The notes under the pieces are model-generated. The model was not told the DNA's origin, did not search any database, and worked only from the letters and a program-made list of their open reading frames with translations. A stretch of 6,885 nt of DNA from Demequinaceae bacterium UBA4004 (GTDB taxonomy: Bacteria; Actinomycetota; Actinomycetes; Actinomycetales; Demequinaceae), in assembly GCA_002384765.1 (NCBI GenBank), contig DGBM01000274.1, forward strand, positions 1 to 6,885, written 5' to 3'. The position numbers were made by a program, and so were the translations under genes. This document shows positions 1 through 5,268 of this stretch, in pieces. How positions within the stretch are numbered: position 1 is the stretch's first letter; each line of letters begins with the position of its first letter.

Positions 1-48
1 CTCGCGTTCGGTCTCGCCGGCCTGAACACGCCGACCGCGAAGGGCTAG
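1..48 (+). CDS. C-terminal end of an upstream phage gene (partial)
   Basis: An open frame runs from base 1 to a TAG at 46-48 and encodes the last 15 residues of a protein, ending LAFGLAGLNTPTAKG. The stop lies two bases before the ATG of the next gene, the tight spacing expected inside a phage late operon. The fragment is too short to identify. Position next to a two-helix membrane protein and a tail spike suggests a tail or lysis-module protein, but that is context only. Confidence 0.55.
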   Translation, partial: LAFGLAGLNTPTAKG

Positions 49-50
49 TC

Positions 51-269
51 ATGCGCCGCCCTCGCCTCGTGTGGGCGGCGCTTCTCGGGACGTCGCTCAC
101 GGTCGAACTCGCCGCGGTCCTCGCTGACCGCCCCGACTGGACCCTCTCGCCGCAACTCCGCTGGGCCTTGCGCTCGCACACCACCGCAGGCCGCGCGACC
201 ACGACCGTCCTCGTCGGCGCTGGGTCGGCGTGGCTCGCTCACCACCTCATCACCATCCCGGCCGACTAG
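51..269 (+). CDS. Small two-helix phage membrane protein, possible holin
   Basis: This 72-residue protein has a basic N-terminus (MRRPR) followed by a hydrophobic segment at about residues 6-25. A polar, arginine-containing loop at about 26-46 separates it from a second hydrophobic segment at about 47-68. The start at 51 is preceded by a GAAGGG ribosome-binding site six bases upstream and follows the previous stop by two bases. Small proteins of this build are common among actinobacteriophages near tail-fibre and lysis genes, and some are annotated as holins or generic membrane proteins. Two helices and a position before the tail spike fit a class II-like holin, but no endolysin gene is visible here, so the lysis role is inference. 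The stop at 267-269 overlaps the ribosome-binding site of the next gene (TAGGAG), suggesting coupled translation. Confidence 0.7.
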   Translation: MRRPRLVWAALLGTSLTVELAAVLADRPDWTLSPQLRWALRSHTTAGRATTTVLVGAGSAWLAHHLITIPAD

Positions 270-277
270 GAGACACC

Positions 278-2095
278 ATGCGCGCACTGTTCGGCGGCGA
301 CCCGATGCTGACCGAGACGAACGGCATCGTTCGGCTCAACAAGACCTCGCGGACGCTCACCTTCTACGACGCCGAGACGGGCGGGGCTCGGGTCACCGAC
401 CTCCTCGCCGCCGACGGCACGACCGCGATCACGACCGTCACCACGACCGGCGCCGTCGTCCCGCCCTTCTACGGCCCCGACGGCGTGGTGCTGCTGTGGG
501 CCGACGCGGGGGACGGGAACCGCGAGCCGATGCGGGGGGCGTACCCGGAGGCCGCGCTATCTGCCGCCTATGAGCGGGGCACGTCCAAGATCGTCTACGT
601 CTCCCCCGGTGGGAACGACTCCGCCAACGGCAAGACGTGGGGGTCGGCCAAGGCGACCATCGCGGGTGCGCTTGCGGCAGTGGGCGCCGGCAACAATGGT
701 GAGATCCGCCTCGACTTTGGAACGCATGAGGTGGGCGCGGGGCTCTCGCTCTCCGGCCACCGCGTCACCATCGAAGGACGAGGCGCAGGACACCTCGACG
801 CGAGCGGTGGCACGCCCTCCCGAGTCGTCATCAAGGCGTCCACTCAGAGCGGGCCGGTCCTGAACTTCGAGGGCTACCTGTGGCCCACGTCATTCGCTGG
901 CCGCGTGTCGTTCGGCGGGTTCGCAGTCGAAGGTTCTGGCGTGGCCGATGCGACCAAGGTGAACGCGGGCATCAGGGTCGCTACACCCACCGTCGCAGCC
1001 GGCTCCTACCACTTCCGCGACATCGTCATCAGTAAGACGGGCGGGCCATGCCTCGACCTCGGCGCGGCATACCTGGGCGACTTCGAGCGCATCACCCTCG
1101 TCACCCCCGTGGGCGCCAAGGCCAACGACGTTCCCTACCTCAACGCGGTCGGCGCGAACGGCAACCGCTTCATCGGCATCGGGTTCCGCTCCCTGAGCGC
1201 ATCCGCCGACTGTGGAGCATCCGGCGCACTCGTCCTCAAGGCAGGCGGCGGGTACGCCCCACACGACAACGTGTTCATCGCCCCCTGGTTCGAGTACCTA
1301 CACGCCCCCACCAACGGCTGCCTCATCTCCATCGAGGGCAACGCCAACATCATCGACGGCCCGCAGCTGTTCGACTGCTCCAAAGAGTCAGGCGCCACCG
1401 GCACCGCATGGGCACGGTTCAAGGTCCCCGCCGAGGGCGCCAACATCGGCGGCAACATGTGGCGCGGCTACGTCCCAGGGAAGGGGACGGAAGCAACCTC
1501 CTTCGACACCGGCATTGCGGTCACACAGTCGCGCAACAGCATCGTGGGAACAAAGGGCTACCGGGGAAACAACATCACCCTGGGCGAGGGAGTGAGCGAC
1601 ACCTACGTCTGCATGTCCGGCGCCGAGGGGTCGGCCACGGACGCGGCAGTCGTGGACAACAGTGGCACGGCCACCAACATCTACATCGACAACCACCTCG
1701 GCCTCGAGCGGAACCGCGGGTACGTCAAGGACGCACGGACGGCCGGGAATGGTGGCGCGGGCGGCAGGTACTACGACCCTGCCACCCCCGCCAATGGGGC
1801 GGTCTGGGTGGGCACGTCGGGCACCCGCTTCCAGGCGGTTGGTGTCAACGGCTACCTGACCGGCGACCTGATCTATCTGCGCGGGCAAGCTCTCGACACG
1901 GCCAAGCAGTTCCAGATCGACACGTCGTTCCGCCCCGGCATCGTGTTCCCCAACCATACGGCGCTCCCATCGGCAACCTCGGGGCTGCGGGGGAAGGTCG
2001 CGTTCGTCCACGGTGGCGCAGGCGTGGCCGACCAGCTCTACGTCTGTCGCAAGAAGTCCGACGACACCTACGAGTGGGCGCAGACGACAGCCTGA
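278..2095 (+). CDS. Tail spike / minor tail protein with right-handed beta-helix
   Basis: A 605-residue protein expected at the virion tail, binding or degrading the host surface. The ATG at 278 is chosen because AGGAG (269-272 region) lies at good spacing; an in-frame upstream start at 230 would run into the previous gene and has no such site. Residues about 1-90 look like a beta-rich particle-binding domain (VRLNKTSRTLTFYD, then VVPPFYGPDGVVLLWAD). From about 105 to 480 there is a glycine-, asparagine- and valine-rich repetitive stretch typical of the pectin-lyase-like fold. It begins IVYVSPGGNDSANGKTWGSA, followed by RVTIEGRGAG, the usual opening of such helices. Residues about 500-605 form a separate C-terminal region ending in a LRGKVAFV...LYVCRKKSDDTYEW module, seen in other tail fibres as a trimerisation or tip domain. 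I cannot pick out catalytic acids with certainty, so depolymerase activity is possible but unproven. Confidence 0.85.
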   Translation: MRALFGGDPMLTETNGIVRLNKTSRTLTFYDAETGGARVTDLLAADGTTAITTVTTTGAVVPPFYGPDGVVLLWADAGDGNREPMRGAYPEAALSAAYERGTSKIVYVSPGGNDSANGKTWGSAKATIAGALAAVGAGNNGEIRLDFGTHEVGAGLSLSGHRVTIEGRGAGHLDASGGTPSRVVIKASTQSGPVLNFEGYLWPTSFAGRVSFGGFAVEGSGVADATKVNAGIRVATPTVAAGSYHFRDIVISKTGGPCLDLGAAYLGDFERITLVTPVGAKANDVPYLNAVGANGNRFIGIGFRSLSASADCGASGALVLKAGGGYAPHDNVFIAPWFEYLHAPTNGCLISIEGNANIIDGPQLFDCSKESGATGTAWARFKVPAEGANIGGNMWRGYVPGKGTEATSFDTGIAVTQSRNSIVGTKGYRGNNITLGEGVSDTYVCMSGAEGSATDAAVVDNSGTATNIYIDNHLGLERNRGYVKDARTAGNGGAGGRYYDPATPANGAVWVGTSGTRFQAVGVNGYLTGDLIYLRGQALDTAKQFQIDTSFRPGIVFPNHTALPSATSGLRGKVAFVHGGAGVADQLYVCRKKSDDTYEWAQTTA

Positions 2096-2154
2096 CCTAA
2101 CGCCGGTTTAGCCCGGCCGCACGACCCACCCCTCATCTCGGGAGAGGAGGTCGC

Positions 2155-2226
2155 ATGAACACGTCCGCCGTAGCCGTCGTGGCGCTGCTCGTCGCAGTCG
2201 TCGCGCTCGTGCTCATCATCGCCTGA
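2155..2226 (+). CDS. Tiny 23-residue single-transmembrane peptide
   Basis: A short frame begins MNTSAVAVVALLVAVV and ends LVLIIA; nearly all residues after the fourth are hydrophobic (Ala, Val, Leu, Ile), making one membrane helix with almost no soluble part. The start is backed by an excellent ribosome-binding site (GGAGAGGAGG, about 2141-2150) with ideal spacing, unusually strong for chance. It sits 59 bases after the tail spike and 16 bases before a strong terminator, so it would be the last gene of the late transcript. It resembles the small one-helix peptides found in phage lysis modules, but no sequence family is recognised. It is too short for most gene callers. Confidence 0.6.
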   Translation: MNTSAVAVVALLVAVVALVLIIA

Positions 2227-2242
2227 CCCAACGCAAGACACT

Positions 2243-2281
2243 GCCCCTCCTCGAGCCTTCGGGTTCGGGGAGGGGCTTCTT
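2243..2281 (+). terminator. Intrinsic terminator of the late operon
   Basis: GCCCCTCC-T-CGAGCC (2243-2257) pairs with GGTTCG-G-GGAGGGGC (2262-2276) around a TTCG tetraloop (2258-2261), with one G-T wobble and one T-G pair. The hairpin is followed by TTCTT. It lies directly after the tiny membrane peptide and probably ends transcription of the tail and lysis genes before the attachment site. Confidence 0.9.
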
Positions 2282-2302
2282 GCTGTCTGCGGGGCGCGGG
2301 AC

Positions 2303-2320
2303 GTGTTGACGAGTCAACAC
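2303..2320. promoter_or_regulatory. Perfect inverted repeat, candidate integrase arm-type sites (left arm)
   Basis: GTGTTGAC (2303-2310) and GTCAACAC (2313-2320) are a perfect 8-bp inverted repeat separated by two bases. The unit GTCAACA recurs twice on the other side of the tRNA fragment (2498-2504 and 2509-2515). Repeats flanking a core on both sides are the arrangement of arm-type sites bound by the N-terminal domain of lambda- and L5-type integrases. The arm-site role is inferred from position and repetition. Confidence 0.55.
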
Positions 2321-2360
2321 CGAACGTCCCCGAACGCCGTCCAACCTGCGCCCGCCGACC

Positions 2361-2384
2361 GGAACTTACGCCTAAACTAGTTCC
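2361..2384. promoter_or_regulatory. GGAACT...AGTTCC dyad, candidate repressor or stoperator site
   Basis: GGAACTTA at 2361-2368 is an exact copy of a motif found twice in the repressor/early divergent region (4376-4383 and 4482-4489). Here it is followed by AGTTCC at 2379-2384, giving a 6-bp dyad with a 12-base spacer. The site lies 28 bases left of the tRNA fragment. A phage repressor or another phage DNA-binding protein could recognise it; no direct evidence decides which. Confidence 0.4.
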
Positions 2385-2411
2385 CATGAGTTCCGTTCAC
2401 GCTCAAGGCTA

Positions 2412-2439
2412 TCGGGTTCAAGTCCCGTCGTTCACCCCA
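2412..2439 (+). other. attP: attP core: 3' end of a tRNA gene (probably tRNA-His)
   Basis: The sequence fits the 3' part of a tRNA: T-stem CGGG (2413-2416), T-loop TTCAAGT (2417-2423), T-stem CCCG (2424-2427), acceptor strand CGTTCAC (2429-2435), discriminator C (2436) and CCA (2437-2439). No D-arm, anticodon arm or 5' acceptor strand is present upstream, so this is a fragment. Tyrosine-integrase phages commonly integrate into tRNA 3' ends and carry the matching fragment at attP. A C discriminator together with a CAC-C end is typical of tRNA-His, which makes that the best guess for the host target. The outermost T-stem pair (T2412 with T2428) does not match, so identity with the host may begin near 2413. 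The adjacent integrase supports the call. Confidence 0.8.
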
Positions 2440-2442
2440 GAC

Positions 2443-2487
2443 GAGACCCCCTCTGACCTGCGGATTCGCAGAGTCGGAGGGGGTCTC
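2443..2487 (+). terminator. Long hairpin after the tRNA fragment, intrinsic terminator
   Basis: GAGACCCCCTCTGAC (2443-2457) pairs with GTCGGAGGGGGTCTC (2473-2487) with one T-G wobble. An inner stem CTGCG/CGCAG (2458-2462 and 2467-2471) closes on a GATT loop, with A2472 bulged. The tract that follows is only weakly T-rich (TCCTCG). It lies four bases past the CCA. After integration it would sit directly behind the restored tRNA and could stop tRNA transcription from entering the integrase gene. Confidence 0.8.
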
Positions 2488-2497
2488 TCCTCGCCTC

Positions 2498-2516
2498 GTC
2501 AACATCACGTCAACAC
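2498..2516. promoter_or_regulatory. Direct repeats GTCAACA, candidate integrase arm-type sites (right arm)
   Basis: GTCAACA occurs at 2498-2504 and again at 2509-2515, starts 11 bases apart, about one helical turn. Both match the half-sites of the inverted repeat at 2303-2320. They lie just upstream of the integrase start, so integrase binding here could also repress its own gene. The role is inferred. Confidence 0.5.
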
Positions 2517-2536
2517 GACCGACGTAGGCTGATCTC

Positions 2537-3721
2537 ATGGCATCGGTACGAAAGCGCACCAACAAGCACGGACGCACCACCTACGCGGTGCTGTTCCGGC
2601 ACGACGGCAAGCAGACCTCGATGACGTTCGAGACCGCCAAGCACGCCGAGAGGTTCCGGCAGCTCGTGGCTCTGCTCGGAGCCGACCGGGCGCTCGCCGA
2701 ACTCGAGGCGGGCCAGGCCGACGCCCCCACCCTCGACGAACTCGCCGAGAAGTGGCTCGCATGGAAGGCGGCGCGACGCGACGTCACAGCCCGCACCATC
2801 GCCGACTACCGCCGCGACTACACCAACTGGATCTCCCCGCACCTCGGGCACCGCCGCGCCTCATCCATCGACGAGACCGACGTGCAGACCCTCGTCGACC
2901 ACATGGCGACCCGGCTCGAGCCGAAGTCCGTCGCCGACCGGCACATGATCCTGCACAGCATCTACAAGTGGGCGACCGCCAAGACGCGCCGGCTCGTGGA
3001 CGACAACCCCTGCCTCGAGACCGAACTCCCCAAGCGCCGCCAGAAGCCTCCGAAGGGCGCGACCGTCGCCGAGTGGCTCGCCATCCACGAGGCCGCCCAG
3101 CGAGTGAACCCCGACGCGGCCGACCTGCTGCTGTTCATCGTGGCGACCGGGTGGCGATGGTCGGAGGCCGCAGCCCTGGACCCGGCCGGCGTCGAGGAGT
3201 GGACCGACGAGCGCGGACGCGACGTCATGTACGTCAGCGTCGACCGCGTGTTCCGGCGCGACGACCACTCCCGCCAGGTGCTCGCCGATGACGAGGCGAA
3301 GTCGGAGGCCGCGCGACGTCGGGTCAAGCTCTCCCCTGTCGCCGCTGCGATGGTGCGCCGTCGCATGGTCGGCAAGGGGCCGGGCGACCTGATCTTCACC
3401 AACGCGCAGGGTCGGAAGTGGTATCAGACGAACTTCCTCAACCGGACCTGGCCGAAGATCCTCGGGGCCGCGGGCATCGAGCGCCCGATCACCCCGCACT
3501 GGCTCAGGCACACCCACGTCATGCTGCTCAACCGCACGAAGCAGGTTAGCCTGCCCGAGATCCAACGCCGCCTCGGGCACGAGTCCATCCAGACGACGAT
3601 CAACGTCTACGGCCGCACCATCGACGACGTGTCCGACGGCGCCCTCGAGTCGCTTGACGACATGCTGACCGGCCGCACTGAGCCTGTCGTCGGGACGGTA
3701 GTGCGCGGCGAGCTCGCCTAG
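2537..3721 (+). CDS. int: Tyrosine-family phage integrase
   Basis: A 394-residue site-specific recombinase that would integrate and excise the phage at a tRNA gene. Residues 1-57 form a basic beta-rich N-terminal arm-binding domain (SVRKRTNKHGRTTYAVLFR). Residues about 64-160 are the SAM-like core-binding domain. Residues about 172-370 are the catalytic domain. All expected active-site residues are visible: R207 in ATGWRWSEAAAL, K255 in the beta-hairpin before RRRVKLS, H321 and R324 in HWLRHTH, H348 in LGHES, and nucleophile Y358 in INVYGR. Length is normal for heterobivalent integrases of this type, and nothing suggests inactivation. The ATG at 2537 has only a weak ribosome-binding site (TAGG at about 2526-2529), in keeping with low expression. 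The neighbouring tRNA fragment and flanking repeats fit its substrate. The gene is convergent with the immunity genes. Confidence 0.95.
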   Translation: MASVRKRTNKHGRTTYAVLFRHDGKQTSMTFETAKHAERFRQLVALLGADRALAELEAGQADAPTLDELAEKWLAWKAARRDVTARTIADYRRDYTNWISPHLGHRRASSIDETDVQTLVDHMATRLEPKSVADRHMILHSIYKWATAKTRRLVDDNPCLETELPKRRQKPPKGATVAEWLAIHEAAQRVNPDAADLLLFIVATGWRWSEAAALDPAGVEEWTDERGRDVMYVSVDRVFRRDDHSRQVLADDEAKSEAARRRVKLSPVAAAMVRRRMVGKGPGDLIFTNAQGRKWYQTNFLNRTWPKILGAAGIERPITPHWLRHTHVMLLNRTKQVSLPEIQRRLGHESIQTTINVYGRTIDDVSDGALESLDDMLTGRTEPVVGTVVRGELA

Positions 3722-3882
3722 GCAGCGACGCGACTCATCCACGTCTCCCACGCCTCGCGGAGCGTGCGTTCGCACAGGCAGTCCTCGCGGACGATGAAGT
3801 AGGCCGTCCCGTCGTCGGAGTAGGCGAATGCCCACTCCCCTTCGAGAGCGTCCCCCGAGACGAACACCACGTCCAGATTCAT
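3718..3882 (-). CDS. Small hypothetical protein between integrase and repressor
   Basis: A 54-residue frame on the minus strand starts MNLDVVFVSGDALEGEWAF and ends ETWMSRVAA. It is acidic, with a probable beta-rich first half (AYSDDGTAYFIVRED) and a probable helix after the CLC motif (residues 35-37). A GGGGT stretch lies about 10 bases before the ATG. Its stop codon overlaps that of the integrase gene inside the palindrome GCCTAGGC (3716-3723), so the genes converge with no gap. It lies 90 bases downstream of the repressor on the same strand and may be expressed with it from the prophage. I do not recognise the family. Genes at this place are sometimes lysogenic-conversion or exclusion factors, but nothing in the sequence shows that. 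Confidence 0.6.
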   Translation of the reverse strand: MNLDVVFVSGDALEGEWAFAYSDDGTAYFIVREDCLCERTLREAWETWMSRVAA

Positions 3883-3972
3883 GCGTTACACCCCGTAGTC
3901 GGTTGGTCTGTACCACTTGAACGGGACCTAACCACGCAGCGCCGACATTCGCCAGAGTTTCGGACGAATCGG

Positions 3973-4332
3973 TCAGGAGTTGTTGCGTATCTCCCGGATG
4001 ATCTCGGTGACCTGACGGCGCAGGGCGTCGGCATCTGCGACCGGCCCCTTGACAACGACGTGAAAACCGCCCTCGGCCTGGACGTCGAACGAGACGATGC
4101 CGGCCTCGGTGCGCGGCGCGTCCATGCCGGTCTCCTCCTCGAGCCTGTCGAGCGCGTCGGCAACCTTTCGCCGGGTCACATCCCGGGGACTTCGGTTGCC
4201 CGCCTCGTAGTCCCCCAGCGTGTCCGCGTTGACGCCCGCCTCCTGCGCGAGCTGCTCAAGCGACATCCCCAACCGCAACCGTCTGTCGCGGATTTCCTCG
4301 CCATTCGTCATGGCAACGGATTGTTGCAGCAT
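3973..4332 (-). CDS. Xre-family helix-turn-helix immunity repressor
   Basis: A 119-residue DNA-binding protein, the likely repressor maintaining lysogeny. Residues about 14-65 form a Cro/C1-type helix-turn-helix: IRDRRLRLGMSLEQLAQEAG, then GVNADTLGDYEAGNRSP with the recognition helix at about 35-45. The tail (about 76-119) is a short beta region (IVSFDVQ, FHVVVKGPV) followed by a helix (DADALRRQVTEIIREIR), probably for oligomerisation. It lacks a LexA-type self-cleaving peptidase domain, so induction would need another route. The start at 4332 has a GGGG stretch about 8-11 bases upstream; an internal ATG at 4311 (MTNGEE) lacks one and is the alternative. It faces away from the early genes across a 200-base regulatory region, the classic repressor/Cro arrangement. 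Repeats of GGAACTTA in that region are the candidate operators. Confidence 0.85.
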   Translation of the reverse strand: MLQQSVAMTNGEEIRDRRLRLGMSLEQLAQEAGVNADTLGDYEAGNRSPRDVTRRKVADALDRLEEETGMDAPRTEAGIVSFDVQAEGGFHVVVKGPVADADALRRQVTEIIREIRNNS

Positions 4333-4375
4333 CTCCCCACCCCGTCATAACTACCCGGTAATCGGCCCCCACCTG

Positions 4376-4426
4376 GGAACTTACCCGCACGGAGTCGGAA
4401 CTCGCCCGAAAAATACATGCGAACTT
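4376..4426. promoter_or_regulatory. Cluster of GGAACT-type repeats, candidate repressor operators
   Basis: GGAACTTA (4376-4383) and GGAACTCG (4397-4404) start 21 bases apart, two helical turns, and both are followed by a CCCG (4384-4387 and 4405-4408). A weaker copy, GAACTT, is at 4421-4426. They lie upstream of the repressor start and upstream of the rightward -35 box, so a protein bound here could regulate both directions. The motif also appears exactly at 4482-4489 and 2361-2368. The repressor as binder is inference from position. Confidence 0.5.
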
Positions 4427-4437
4427 GTGTGATGTCG

Positions 4438-4466
4438 TTGACATGTGCCGTCTCATCCGGTTTGCT
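4438..4466 (+). promoter_or_regulatory. Rightward early promoter (sigma-70-like)
   Basis: TTGACA at 4438-4443 is a consensus -35 box. Seventeen bases later TTTGCT (4461-4466) is a moderate -10. Transcription would start near 4473, just before the GGAACTTA copy at 4482, and lead into the first early gene at 4533. The weak -10 leaves some doubt about the exact element. Confidence 0.55.
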
Positions 4467-4481
4467 TACCCCATGTTCGCC

Positions 4482-4496
4482 GGAACTTAGGGGAAC
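4482..4496. promoter_or_regulatory. Paired GGAAC operator just past the early promoter
   Basis: GGAACTTA (4482-4489) is followed by a second GGAAC (4492-4496); the starts are 10 bases apart, one helical turn. The preceding GTTC (4475-4478) forms a small dyad with GAAC (4483-4486). It lies where a bound repressor would block transcription from the promoter at 4438-4466. Confidence 0.5.
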
Positions 4497-4532
4497 GACA
4501 GCAGCGAAAGACTAGACCACCCAGGAGCACAG

Positions 4533-4718
4533 ATGCCCGAGCGGCACTACACGGTGACAGAGGTCGCCGACATCCTCCGGGTCAAGCCGTACCACGCCCG
4601 TTCGCTCTGCAAGGACGGCAAGATCCCCGGCGCATTCAAGCCGGTCGGGACGTGGCTGATCGACCGCGAGACCTTCGACGACTGGCTCGCCGAGCAGGCC
4701 CGCGGCGGTGCGGCATGA
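4533..4718 (+). CDS. Small helix-turn-helix protein, excisionase or Cro-like
   Basis: A 61-residue protein consisting of almost nothing but one winged-helix/MerR-like domain of the excisionase type: YTVTEVADILRVKPYHARSL, then a KIPGAFKPVGTWLIDRETFDDWL wing and closing helix (written here as positions about 30-52). The ATG follows AGGAG (about 4523-4527) by six bases. As the first rightward gene opposite the repressor, it occupies the place of a Cro-like regulator, while its fold is that of phage excisionases, which bend attP/attR DNA to direct the integrase towards excision. Both roles are possible, even together. It overlaps the next gene at ATGA. Confidence 0.8.
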   Translation: MPERHYTVTEVADILRVKPYHARSLCKDGKIPGAFKPVGTWLIDRETFDDWLAEQARGGAA

Positions 4719-4969
4719 CCGACAACCTCCTCACTCCCGCCCAGGTCGGCGAGCGACTCAACCTGACGGCCGAGCAGGTGCTTCGCCTCCGTCGACTGAA
4801 CGGCTGGCCCTGCATCCAGTTCAACCGCAAGGCCGTCCGGTTCACCGAGGATCACGTCGCCCAGATCATCGAGCGCCACGTCGCCGCTCGCGACATCGAG
4901 ACCACCGAGGCAGACCTGCCCGTGATCGCCGGCCAGACGAAGGGCTCGCGTCGGAGGCGGTCGGCATGA
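4715..4969 (+). CDS. Second small helix-turn-helix DNA-binding protein
   Basis: An 84-residue protein with an N-terminal helix-turn-helix of the same broad class as its upstream neighbour: LLTPAQVGERLNLTAEQVLR (residues 5-24), then the WP...RFTEDHVAQII wing and helix to about residue 54. A longer polar tail follows and ends in a very basic KGSRRRRSA that could bind DNA backbone. The ATG at 4715 overlaps the previous stop (ATGA), so translation is probably coupled; a longer in-frame extension upstream to 4445 is discarded because it would overlap the first gene and its promoter. It may be the true excisionase, a second regulator, or a partner of the first protein. Confidence 0.75.
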   Translation: MTDNLLTPAQVGERLNLTAEQVLRLRRLNGWPCIQFNRKAVRFTEDHVAQIIERHVAARDIETTEADLPVIAGQTKGSRRRRSA

Positions 4970-5130
4970 GCGACTTCATCCTCCGCCAGGTCGTCCGCGA
5001 CGTCCTCGCCGACACCGACAAGGCAGACCCGGGCGAGGTGGCCGGCGAGGTCGACGCCCTGCGCGTCACGGCGAAGGCGATCCTCCGCGACCTCTGGCGT
5101 GAGGCCAAGCGTCTGCACGAGACCCCCTAG
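4966..5130 (+). CDS. Small hypothetical early protein
   Basis: A 54-residue charged protein starting MSDFILRQVVRDVLAD and ending WREAKRLHETP. Predicted by eye to be two helices (about 3-16 and 25-50) joined by an acidic linker (TDKADPGEV). The ATG at 4966 overlaps the stop of the preceding gene (ATGA), the main support that it is translated. No family recognised. Confidence 0.6.
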   Translation: MSDFILRQVVRDVLADTDKADPGEVAGEVDALRVTAKAILRDLWREAKRLHETP

Positions 5131-5184
5131 CCGCCTCGGCGCGGGCGGAACACCCATCCCCCAGGGCAGCCCCCGCGTCGAGGC

Positions 5185-5255
5185 TCACCAACTCCACAAG
5201 GGACAGCGAAGCGCGGCCCCCCGCCAAGAGAGACCGCGCTTCACCAACTACAAGG
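5185..5255 (+). repeat. Hairpin flanked by near-identical direct repeats in a 138-base leader
   Basis: The 5131-5268 gap holds no gene. Within it, GAAGCGCGG (5208-5216) and CCGCGCTTC (5234-5242) are a perfect 9-bp inverted repeat with a 17-base loop. On either side are direct repeats: TCACCAACT-CC-ACAAGG (5185-5201) and TCACCAACT-ACAAGG (5241-5255), identical apart from two inserted bases and offset by 56. There is no T-tract, so it is not a normal terminator. It lies immediately before the ribosome-binding site of the next gene, so it may control that gene's translation or be an RNA-processing or protein-binding site. Confidence 0.6.
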
Positions 5256-5268
5256 CAGGAGTCTAGCA

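Noticed and set aside
1048..2100. Long plus-strand frame inside the tail spike gene
   Set aside because: Translation is an arginine-, histidine- and proline-rich string typical of a frame-shifted reading of G+C-rich coding DNA; the tail spike frame has clear protein-like sequence.
2102..2117. Short GCCGG/CCGGC hairpin just after the tail spike
   Set aside because: Only five base pairs and no T-tract; expected often by chance in such G+C-rich DNA.
2861..3916. Long minus-strand frame opposite the integrase
   Set aside because: It is an antisense shadow rich in Arg, Val and Gly; the integrase with full active site lies on the other strand.
3947..3969. Imperfect inverted repeat ATTCGCC...GG-A-CGAAT after the repressor
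   Set aside because: The stem is short and bulged, with no clear T-tract on either strand, so a terminator call is not supported.
2361..4496. GGAACTT resembles the -35 element of ECF sigma promoters
   Set aside because: None of the three exact copies has a suitable GTT or similar -10 element at the usual 16-18 base spacing, and the phasing fits operators better.
4445..4714. Upstream in-frame extension of the second helix-turn-helix gene
   Set aside because: It would cover the early promoter, the GGAAC sites and the whole first gene in another frame; its arginine-rich low-complexity translation looks like a shadow.
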